From Sulfuricella sp. (GTDB lineage Bacteria > Pseudomonadota > Gammaproteobacteria > Burkholderiales > Sulfuricellaceae), in contig JAUYEK010000074.1 in assembly GCA_030691435.1 (NCBI GenBank), forward strand, positions 1 to 5,096: DNA of 5,096 bases. Reading direction: 5' to 3'. Shown here piece by piece: positions 1 through 5,096 of the stretch. Both the position numbers and the translations under genes were made by a program. The notes beneath the pieces are model-generated. The model was given only the letters and a program-made list of their open reading frames with translations. It ran no database searches and was not told the DNA's origin. Every line of letters starts with the position of its first letter. Position 1 is the stretch's first letter.

Positions 1-1501
1 TCAGCGATTCGGGGTTGATGAATTCGCGGAAGTCGCGCGCCTTGTCGCCGTCCGGTTCGGCCACGGTGAACAGGCGGTCGTAGAGCCGGATTTCCGCCGC
101 CAGGGCATGCTCGGCGGAAAGCCAGTGGATCACGCCCTTGACCTTGCGCCCCTGCGGGTTCTTGCCGAGGGTGTCGGGGTCGATTGAGCAGCGCAGTTCG
201 ACCACCTTGCCGGCGGCATCCTTGATCGCTTCGTCGCACTTGACGACATAGCCGTAACGCAGCCGCACCTCGCCGCCCGGCACCAGACGCTGCCAGCCTG
301 GCGGCGGGGTTTCGGTGAAATCGTCGGCCTCGATCCAGATTTCTTTCGAAAACGGCACGACCCGGTTGCCGAACTCGGGGTGGTTGGGGTGGAAGCCCGC
401 CTCCCTGGACTGCGTTTCGCCTGCGACGAAGTTGGTGATCACTACCTTCAGCGGCTTGATCACCGCCATCACGCGCGGCACGCGCACTTCCATGTCCTCG
501 CGGATGCAGCCTTCGAGCACACCCATGTCGACCATGTTGTCGCTCTTGGAGATGCCGATGCGCCGCGCGAACTCGCGGATACCCTCGGGCGTGTAGCCGC
601 GCCGCCGCATGCCGGTGATGGTGGGCATGCGCGGGTCGTCCCAGCCCGAAACCAGCTTCGCCGTCCCCAGCTGGTTCAGCTTGCGCGTGCTGGTCAGGGT
701 GTATTGCAGCTCCAGGCGGGAGAACTCGATCTGCTGCGGATGGCACGGCACCGGCAACTGGTCCAGCACCCAGTCGTAGAGCGGGCGATGATCCTCGAAC
801 TCGAGCGTACACAGGGAATGGGTGATGTTCTCCAGCGCATCGGAAATGCAGTGGGTGTAGTCGTACATCGGGTAGATGCACCACTGGTCGCCGGTGCGGA
901 TGTGATGGGCGTGGCGGATACGGTAGATCGCCGGGTCGCGCAGATTGATGTTGGGCGAAGCCATGTCGATCTTGGCGCGCAGCACCTTGCTGCCGTCGGG
1001 AAATTCGCCGGCTCGCATCCGGGCGAACAAATCCAGGTTCTCCTCCACGCTGCGCTCGCGAAACGGGCTGTTTCTGCCTGGCGCCGTGAGCGTGCCGCGA
1101 TATTCGCGCATTTCTTCGGGGCTGAGGTCGTCCACGTAAGCCTTGCCCTGCCGGATCAGCTCGACCGCATAATCGTACAGCGCCTCGAAATAGTCCGACG
1201 CCCAGCGCACCTCGCCATCCCATTGGAAACCGAGCCAGCGCACGTCGTCCTGGATGGACCGGGCGTATTCCTCGCTTTCCTTTTCCGGGTTGGTGTCGTC
1301 AAAGCGCAGGTTACATCTGCCCTGGTAGTCCAGCGCCAAACCGAAATTCAGGCAGATCGACTTGGCATGGCCGACGTGCAGATAGCCGTTCGGCTCAGGC
1401 GGGAAGCGGGTGACGATGCTCTTGTGCTTGCCGCCGGCGAGATCGGCTTCGATGATGTTGCGGATGAAATGGGGAACGGGGGCGTTATCGCTGCTGCTCA
1501 T
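1..1501 (-). CDS. glnS: Glutaminyl-tRNA synthetase (GlnRS), 3' end cut by the window edge
   Basis: Cytosolic class Ic aminoacyl-tRNA synthetase that charges tRNA-Gln with glutamine using ATP. Translating the minus strand from the ATG at 1501-1499 gives 500 uninterrupted codons. The ATP-binding HIGH-type motif is at residues 34-48 ([15 protein letters not shown], with HVGH at 42-45). The family block WDDPRMPT is at 287-294, followed by [14 protein letters not shown], as in E. coli GlnRS. The anticodon-binding beta-barrel part starts around residue 340. The frame is still open at base 1, at FINPESL. E. coli GlnRS is 554 residues, so roughly the last 55-60 are missing here. Oddity: the KMSKS-type motif reads LTSTRKL (T270-S271-T272-R273) where E. 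coli has VMSKRKL, so the usual lysine is a threonine. Glutamyl-tRNA synthetase was considered and rejected, because the PPEPNGYLH and WDDPRMPT blocks are those of GlnRS. No strong Shine-Dalgarno or clear promoter is visible upstream. It is divergent from the neighbouring operon. Confidence 0.97.
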   Translation of the reverse strand, partial: MSSSDNAPVPHFIRNIIEADLAGGKHKSIVTRFPPEPNGYLHVGHAKSICLNFGLALDYQGRCNLRFDDTNPEKESEEYARSIQDDVRWLGFQWDGEVRWASDYFEALYDYAVELIRQGKAYVDDLSPEEMREYRGTLTAPGRNSPFRERSVEENLDLFARMRAGEFPDGSKVLRAKIDMASPNINLRDPAIYRIRHAHHIRTGDQWCIYPMYDYTHCISDALENITHSLCTLEFEDHRPLYDWVLDQLPVPCHPQQIEFSRLELQYTLTSTRKLNQLGTAKLVSGWDDPRMPTITGMRRRGYTPEGIREFARRIGISKSDNMVDMGVLEGCIREDMEVRVPRVMAVIKPLKVVITNFVAGETQSREAGFHPNHPEFGNRVVPFSKEIWIEADDFTETPPPGWQRLVPGGEVRLRYGYVVKCDEAIKDAAGKVVELRCSIDPDTLGKNPQGRKVKGVIHWLSAEHALAAEIRLYDRLFTVAEPDGDKARDFREFINPESL

Positions 1502-1516
1502 AAACTTGGGTCATTC

Positions 1517-1595
1517 TGAAAAGATTCGAAGCAAAGAGTTTGGTGAAAAGGGCGGTTCTTGTTAGAATTCAGCCTGTTTGCCATATAGTGAAAAG
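1517..1595 (+). repeat. Three short direct TGAAAAG copies in the divergent intergenic region
   Basis: The heptamer TGAAAAG occurs at 1517-1523, 1544-1550 and 1589-1595, all in the same orientation, within the 104 bp between glnS and the TPR gene. The second and third copies are both preceded by G (GTGAAAAG). The third abuts the palindrome AGTATACT (1594-1601). The copies are 27 and 45 bp apart. They could be binding sites for a regulator or chance in an AT-richer spacer. The sequence alone does not decide this. Confidence 0.3.
1540..1568 (+). promoter_or_regulatory. Candidate sigma-70-type promoter for the TPR/YkuD/cyclophilin operon
   Basis: A -35-like TTGGTG (1540-1545) and a -10-like TAGAAT (1563-1568) are separated by 17 bp. 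Transcription would start near 1575, giving a leader of about 30 nt before the ATG at 1606. The -10 element matches consensus at five of six positions; the -35 matches mainly in its TTG. Alternatives nearby are TATAGT (1584-1589) with TTGTTA (1559-1564) at a longer 19-bp spacing, and TATACT (1596-1601), which would leave almost no leader. It is the only sizeable non-coding stretch upstream of the operon in this window. Confidence 0.4.
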
Positions 1596-1605
1596 TATAC
1601 TACCA

Positions 1606-2646
1606 ATGAGCCGTTTCCGCATTGCCACGATCTTAGCCTCCCTGTCCTGCGCCCTGTTCTTCGCCTTCGGCCAGCCTGCACGCGCCGATGAGCTGCAGGA
1701 CATCAACAAACTCTACAAACAGGGGCAGAACGACAAGGCCCTGGAACGCCTCGAAAGCTACCTCACCAGCCGCCCCAAGGACGCCCAGGGACCAAAAATC
1801 GCCCAGGGACGTTTCCTCAAGGGGCTGATCCTGGCAGAGCAGGGCAAGAATGCGGAAGCGATCCAGATCTTCACCCGGCTTACCGAGGAATACCCCGAAC
1901 TGCCCGAACCCTACAACAACCTGGCGGTGCTCTATGCCTCCCAGGGTCAGTACGAGAAATCCCGCCAGGCTCTTGAAATGGCGATCAGCACCCACCCCAG
2001 CTATGCCACTGCGCACGAGAATCTGGGCGACATCTACGCCAAGATGGCGAGCCAGGCCTATGACAAGGCGCTGCAACTGGACAAGGGCAATGTCACCGCA
2101 CAAACCAAACTTGCGCTGGTAAAAGAGCTGTTCTCCGCTTCCGGAAAAGTGAATCGCGCGCCGGCAAAACCCGAAGCTCCCAAGGTTGCGCCGGCGCCTA
2201 TCGTCACACCCGCCCCGGCGCCGGCCAAACCGGAAACCGCCAAGCCCGCGCCCGTCGTGCCCGAAGCCAAGCCGGCTCCCGCCCCTGCGGAGATCAAAGC
2301 CGATGCCGAAGCAGCCGTGCTGAAAACCCTCAACGGCTGGGCCAAGGCCTGGTCGGGCAAGAACGTCTCCGGCTACCTCGGCTATTATGCCAAGGACTTC
2401 AAGGTGCCCGGCGGCGAGAACCGCGCTGCCTGGGAGAAAAACCGCAAGGAACGCATCGGCAAGCCTAAATCCATCCATGTCGCCATCGAATCGCCGCGCG
2501 TTACCTTTAGCGATGCCAGCCACGCCAGCATCACTTTCAAGCAAGCCTACAAGTCCGATGCCCTTTCGACCTCTACCCAGAAAACGGTTGTCCTGGCCAA
2601 TGTTGGAGACAGGTGGCTGATCCAGCAAGAACGGATTGGCCGGTAG
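1606..2646 (+). CDS. Secreted TPR protein with Pro/Ala linker and C-terminal NTF2/SnoaL-like domain
   Basis: Predicted 346-residue exported protein. The N-terminus MSRFR, a hydrophobic stretch (6-22) and an AxA site ending at A27 form a Sec signal peptide, so the periplasm is its likely location. Residues 28-165 contain about four TPR-type helical hairpins, clearest at 64-131 (for example EPYNNLAVLYASQGQYEKS), a protein-binding scaffold. Residues 184-228 are a low-complexity Pro/Ala/Lys linker with AKPE/AKPAP units. Residues 235-346 form an alpha+beta domain with an NTF2/SnoaL pattern (W245, W249, YLGYYAKDF, PGGENRAAW, ITFKQAY, WLIQQE). The same pattern ends the next gene. The ATG at 1606 was chosen over an in-frame TTG at 1540 because only the shorter form begins directly with the signal peptide. 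No good Shine-Dalgarno precedes it. It is first in the apparent operon, 48 bp before the YkuD gene. A role as partner or scaffold of that enzyme is inference; no catalytic residues are recognisable. Confidence 0.9.
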   Translation: MSRFRIATILASLSCALFFAFGQPARADELQDINKLYKQGQNDKALERLESYLTSRPKDAQGPKIAQGRFLKGLILAEQGKNAEAIQIFTRLTEEYPELPEPYNNLAVLYASQGQYEKSRQALEMAISTHPSYATAHENLGDIYAKMASQAYDKALQLDKGNVTAQTKLALVKELFSASGKVNRAPAKPEAPKVAPAPIVTPAPAPAKPETAKPAPVVPEAKPAPAPAEIKADAEAAVLKTLNGWAKAWSGKNVSGYLGYYAKDFKVPGGENRAAWEKNRKERIGKPKSIHVAIESPRVTFSDASHASITFKQAYKSDALSTSTQKTVVLANVGDRWLIQQERIGR

Positions 2647-2673
2647 CAGCACTTGAGCGCTTTCACGAGTAAA

Positions 2674-2679
2674 GAGGAA
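2674..2679 (+). promoter_or_regulatory. Shine-Dalgarno (GAGGAA) upstream of the YkuD gene, oddly spaced
   Basis: GAGGAA is the best ribosome-binding match between the two genes. It lies 15 nt before the ATG at 2695, longer than usual, but 6 nt before an in-frame CTG at 2686. It therefore bears on the start choice: either the ATG is used with a long spacer, or a rare CTG start adds three residues (LYG) to the signal peptide. A TTG at 2653 lies upstream of this site and cannot use it. Confidence 0.45.
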
Positions 2680-2694
2680 TTTTCTCTGTACGGC

Positions 2695-3936
2695 ATGACC
2701 AGGTCAACTCCGGGCCCATTCTTCGCGACACTCTCCCTGCTGTGCGCCTTTCTGGCCTCCCTGCTGGCGCCATCGGCAAGGGCGATGGGCAGCAAACCCG
2801 CCGCACAGAAACGCGAAGCCCCACAAAACCAGAGCCCGGGCGACCTCGAGGCTATGCTGGTCAAGACCCTGCTCGAAGTCCGGCAGAACCGTCTGGATAT
2901 CGCCATGAAGGATATCGAGGCCCTGCTCAAAATCTACCCCAATTTCAAGCTGGCCCACCTGATCCGGGGCGACCTGTTGATGGCGCGGGCGCATCCGCTC
3001 AGTACCATCGGCAGCGCCGCCGGCGCCTCCCAGCAGCAAATCTCCGATCTGCGCGAGGAAGCGCGCGCCCGCCTGCTGCGTCACCTGGAACAGATGCCGG
3101 TCAATCGCGTGCCCAAATACCTGGTCCAGCTCCAGCCGGAACAGCGCCACGCAGTGGTGGTGGACACCGGAAAATCCCGGCTCTACCTGTTCCAGAACGA
3201 CAACGGCACGCCGCGCTATGTAGCCGACTACTATGTCAGCAGCGGCAAGGCCGGCGCCGAAAAAAACAAGGAAGGCGACCAGAAAACACCGCTGGGCGTC
3301 TACTTCGTCACCGCCAGCCTGCCCAAAACCCAGCTTTCCGATTTTTACGGTACCGGCGCCTTTCCCATCAGCTATCCTAATGAATGGGATCGTCAACAGG
3401 GCAAGAACGGCCACGGCATCTGGCTGCACGGCGTGCCCAGCGACACCTACAGCCGCCCGCCGCGCGCCAGCAACGGCTGCGTGGTGCTGGCCAACCCCGA
3501 CATGGATAAAATCGGGAAGAACCTGCAGGTGGGTCTGACCCCGGTAGTGATCAGCGACAAGGTGGACTGGGTCGACCCCGGGGAACTCGCCGCCCAGCGC
3601 AGCGAACTCAGCCGGCGTGTCGAAAACTGGCGGCTCGACTGGGAAAGCGTCAATACGGACAAATATCTGCAGAACTATTCCAGGGACTTCCACGCACCCG
3701 GCCAGAATTACCATTCCTGGGAAGAACAAAAGCGCCTGGTCAACGCCAGCAAAACATGGGTCAAGATCAAGCTGTCGAATATCAGCATCTTCAGCTACCC
3801 GGGCAATGAAAACCTGACGGTGATAACATTCGACCAGGATTACAGCAGCAACAATCTGAAAAACCAGATGCGCAAGCGCCAGTACTGGAAGTTCGACAGC
3901 AACGAATGGAAAATCGTCTACGAGGGGGCCGCATGA
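2695..3936 (+). CDS. Secreted YkuD (L,D-transpeptidase-fold) enzyme with TPR-like N-terminus and C-terminal NTF2-like domain
   Basis: A 413-residue exported cysteine enzyme of the YkuD fold, a family that makes or cuts bonds at meso-diaminopimelate in peptidoglycan. A signal peptide (1-30, hydrophobic 9-25, ending SARA) targets it to the periplasm. Residues 50-95 resemble a TPR hairpin (LEVRQNRLDIAMKDIEALLK). The YkuD domain spans about 152-288, beginning RHAVVVDTGKSRLYLF, with EGDQKTPLGVYFVT (193-206), H245-G246 and S259-N260-G261-C262. C262 and H245 are the expected catalytic residues. The arginine that often follows the cysteine (SxGCxR) is replaced by valine (CVVL). The block ISYPNEWDRQQGKNGHGIWLHG resembles E. 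coli YafK (LdtF/DpaA), which releases Braun lipoprotein from peptidoglycan, more than ErfK-type enzymes; this comparison is from memory. Residues 303-410 repeat the NTF2-like pattern of the preceding protein. The architecture resembles proteins annotated as the Cds6 family of L,D-transpeptidases. Whether it is a transpeptidase or an amidase cannot be decided here. Its stop overlaps the next start (ATGA). Confidence 0.93.
   Translation: MTRSTPGPFFATLSLLCAFLASLLAPSARAMGSKPAAQKREAPQNQSPGDLEAMLVKTLLEVRQNRLDIAMKDIEALLKIYPNFKLAHLIRGDLLMARAHPLSTIGSAAGASQQQISDLREEARARLLRHLEQMPVNRVPKYLVQLQPEQRHAVVVDTGKSRLYLFQNDNGTPRYVADYYVSSGKAGAEKNKEGDQKTPLGVYFVTASLPKTQLSDFYGTGAFPISYPNEWDRQQGKNGHGIWLHGVPSDTYSRPPRASNGCVVLANPDMDKIGKNLQVGLTPVVISDKVDWVDPGELAAQRSELSRRVENWRLDWESVNTDKYLQNYSRDFHAPGQNYHSWEEQKRLVNASKTWVKIKLSNISIFSYPGNENLTVITFDQDYSSNNLKNQMRKRQYWKFDSNEWKIVYEGAA
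3922..3928 (+). promoter_or_regulatory. Shine-Dalgarno (GAGGGGG) for the periplasmic cyclophilin
   Basis: A purine-rich GAGGGGG inside the last codons of the YkuD gene lies 4-6 nt before the ATG at 3933. It supports that start over an in-frame upstream ATG at 3906, which would put nine charged residues ahead of the signal peptide. The position within the upstream gene fits translational coupling. Confidence 0.6.
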
Positions 3937-4595
3937 AATTCCGCCTGATTATGATCATCGTGAGCTTGCTTATCAGTACCGGCGCTCTCGCCGCCAATCC
4001 GCAGGTGAAAATGCGCACCAACCTGGGCGAAATCGTGCTCGAACTGTATCCTGACAAGGCGCCAAAAACCGTCGCCAACTTCCTGCAATACGTGAGCAGC
4101 GGCCACTACAACGGTACCGTGTTTCATCGCTCCATCCAGAAATTCGTCATCCAGGGCGGTGGTTTCACTCCGGAGTTCCAGTACAAACCAACCCTGGCCC
4201 CGGTTCCCAACGAAGCCGCCAACGGCCTCAGGAACGAGCCCGGCACGCTCGCCATGGCGCGGGCCTATGACCCTGACTCCGCCACCGCGCAGTTCTTCAT
4301 CAACCTCGATGACAACAAGTTTCTCAACCACCACCGCCCCCATCCCGATTACTACGGCTATTGCGTCTTCGGCAAAGTGGTCATAGGCATGGATATCGCG
4401 AAAAAGATCGGCGGCCTGCCTACGGCGGCTGGTGGGCCGTTTACCGCCGACGTTCCGGTTGAGCCGGTGGTCATCGAGGAAATGACGCTGGCGACAGAAT
4501 CCGCAACGGACAACTCCAGGGTCGCGGAAGCGGCCAAGCCGGTAAAATCCCACAAGAAAACCCCAAAGAGCAAAAAGGACAAGACCCATGGTTAA
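3933..4595 (+). CDS. ppiA: Periplasmic peptidyl-prolyl cis-trans isomerase, cyclophilin type, with Lys-rich C-terminal tail
   Basis: A 220-residue exported cyclophilin that speeds cis/trans isomerisation of peptide bonds before proline, probably assisting folding of periplasmic proteins. Residues 1-20 are a signal peptide (MKFR, hydrophobic core, GALA, then ANPQ). The cyclophilin domain spans about 24-186. It has F64-H65-R66 with the catalytic arginine, F71, Q74-G75-G76, EAANGL (94-99), LAMAR (106-110), Q120-F121-F122 and CVFGKV (144-149). The human CypA tryptophan position is F130 (NKFLNH), as in bacterial cyclophilins with weak cyclosporin binding. A tail of about 34 residues follows the domain; its last 20 or so are Lys-rich ([18 protein letters not shown]), unusual for PpiA. 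The ATG overlaps the YkuD stop (ATGA) and its stop lies 8 bp inside the next gene, so coupled expression is likely. It is clearly related to the next gene and probably arose by tandem duplication. The ppiA symbol rests on the signal peptide and domain. Confidence 0.94.
   Translation: MKFRLIMIIVSLLISTGALAANPQVKMRTNLGEIVLELYPDKAPKTVANFLQYVSSGHYNGTVFHRSIQKFVIQGGGFTPEFQYKPTLAPVPNEAANGLRNEPGTLAMARAYDPDSATAQFFINLDDNKFLNHHRPHPDYYGYCVFGKVVIGMDIAKKIGGLPTAAGGPFTADVPVEPVVIEEMTLATESATDNSRVAEAAKPVKSHKKTPKSKKDKTHG
4575..4579 (+). promoter_or_regulatory. Shine-Dalgarno (AAGGA) for the cytosolic cyclophilin
   Basis: AAGGA sits 8 nt before the ATG at 4588, inside codons for the Lys-rich tail of the upstream cyclophilin (KKDK). 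It is a near-ideal site and fixes the start. The A-rich Lys codons of the tail therefore double as the ribosome-binding region of the next gene. Confidence 0.7.
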
Positions 4596-5079
4596 GCTTC
4601 ACACCAATTTCGGCGACATCACCCTCGAACTGGATGCCGAAAAAGCGCCAAAAACTGTTGAGAATTTCCTCAAATACGCGGAAAAGGGCTTTTACGACGG
4701 CACGATATTCCATCGCGTCATCGATAGCTTCATGATTCAGGGTGGCGGCTTCATGTCCGGCCTGATCCAGAAGGAAACCATGGAGGAGATCGAGAACGAG
4801 GCCGCCAACGGCCTGAAGAACGAAACCTACACCATCGCCATGGCGCGAACCCCCAACCCCCATTCGGCCTCCAGCCAGTTTTTCATCAATACTGCGAATA
4901 ACAGCTTTCTCAACCACACCGCACCAACCTCACAGGGCTTCGGCTATTGCGTGTTCGGCAAAGTCACCGCGGGCAAGGAAGTCGTGAACCGCATCGGCAA
5001 GGTCAAAACCGGCAGCCAGTCCGGCTATCAGGACGTCCCCCTTGAAGAGGTGGTGATCGAGAGCGTGGAAATTTGCTGA
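4588..5079 (+). CDS. ppiB: Cytosolic peptidyl-prolyl cis-trans isomerase, cyclophilin type B
   Basis: A complete 163-residue single-domain cyclophilin, essentially the length of E. coli PpiB (164). It has no signal peptide: [15 protein letters not shown] goes straight into the first beta strand, so it is predicted cytosolic. Family residues are present: F41-H42-R43 (catalytic Arg), F48-M49, Q51-G52-G53, EAANGLKNE (71-79), IAMAR (83-87), Q97-F98-F99 and GYCVFGKV (119-126). F107 occupies the CypA tryptophan position. It would accelerate prolyl isomerisation in cytosolic protein folding. It overlaps the periplasmic paralogue by 8 bp in another frame and has its own good Shine-Dalgarno. The protein ends in cysteine (EIC), with a TGA stop at 5077-5079. 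Only 17 bp follow in the window and no terminator hairpin is visible, so the operon may continue. In many proteobacteria ppiB is followed by lpxH, but that cannot be seen here. Confidence 0.97.
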   Translation: MVKLHTNFGDITLELDAEKAPKTVENFLKYAEKGFYDGTIFHRVIDSFMIQGGGFMSGLIQKETMEEIENEAANGLKNETYTIAMARTPNPHSASSQFFINTANNSFLNHTAPTSQGFGYCVFGKVTAGKEVVNRIGKVKTGSQSGYQDVPLEEVVIESVEIC

Positions 5080-5096
5080 GAGTAGCGAAAAAAATT

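Noticed and set aside
380..1519. A 379-codon open frame on the plus strand across glnS
   Set aside because: It is antisense to a clear GlnRS; its product has no recognisable domain and the composition typical of a GC-rich shadow frame.
1596..1601. TATACT as the main -10 element of the operon
   Set aside because: Transcription would begin at about the ATG at 1606, and no -35 element fits at 16-18 bp.
1540..1605. Extension of the TPR protein to a TTG start at 1540
   Set aside because: It would add 22 residues ahead of a good signal peptide and would run through the likely promoter -10 region.
2155..2290. Repetitive Pro/Ala/Lys coding stretch as a DNA repeat or recombination site
   Set aside because: The repetition is irregular and explained by a low-complexity protein linker; no exact tandem unit is seen.
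1633..2652. A 339-codon minus-strand open frame across the TPR gene
   Set aside because: The plus strand encodes a signal peptide, TPRs and a recognisable C-terminal domain; the antisense product is Gly/Arg/Phe-rich with no motif.
2653..2694. TTG start at 2653 for the YkuD protein
   Set aside because: It adds 14 polar residues before the signal peptide and lies upstream of the only Shine-Dalgarno.
2704..3729. A 341-codon minus-strand open frame across the YkuD gene
   Set aside because: The plus strand carries the intact HG and SNGC catalytic motifs; the antisense frame is a codon-bias shadow.
5080..5096. A-run after ppiB as part of a terminator
   Set aside because: No GC-rich inverted repeat precedes it, and on the plus strand the run is A rather than T; the window ends too soon to judge.

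Overview
The window looks like ordinary chromosomal DNA from a fairly GC-rich Gram-negative proteobacterium. A betaproteobacterium is the best guess, from the style of the GlnRS, the compact gene order and the paired periplasmic and cytosolic cyclophilins. This taxonomic call is inference, not a database match. There are five protein genes and no RNA gene, insertion sequence, CRISPR array or phage signature. No gene-free stretch exceeds about 105 bp.

Layout. Bases 1-1501 hold the first 500 codons of glutaminyl-tRNA synthetase (glnS) on the minus strand; its C-terminal end lies beyond the left edge. A 104-bp divergent intergenic region (1502-1605) separates it from four plus-strand genes that look like one operon. 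These are: (1) 1606-2646, a secreted TPR protein with a Pro/Ala-rich linker and a C-terminal NTF2/SnoaL-like domain; (2) 2695-3936, a secreted protein with a TPR-like N-terminus, a YkuD (L,D-transpeptidase-fold) catalytic domain and the same kind of C-terminal domain; (3) 3933-4595, a secreted cyclophilin (PpiA type) with a Lys-rich tail; (4) 4588-5079, a signal-less cyclophilin (PpiB type). Genes 2/3 overlap by an ATGA junction and genes 3/4 by 8 bp, so translational coupling is likely.

How they may work together. Three of the four operon products carry N-terminal signal peptides, which points to an envelope module: a YkuD enzyme acting on peptidoglycan or on proteins attached to it, a TPR partner sharing its C-terminal domain, and a periplasmic prolyl isomerase. 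The fourth is the cytosolic counterpart of that isomerase. The most notable observations are the domain shared by the first two operon genes, the YafK/DpaA-like character of the YkuD domain, and a Lys-to-Thr change in the KMSKS-type motif of GlnRS. I found no convincing wholly new system; the shared-domain TPR/YkuD pair is the best candidate for follow-up.
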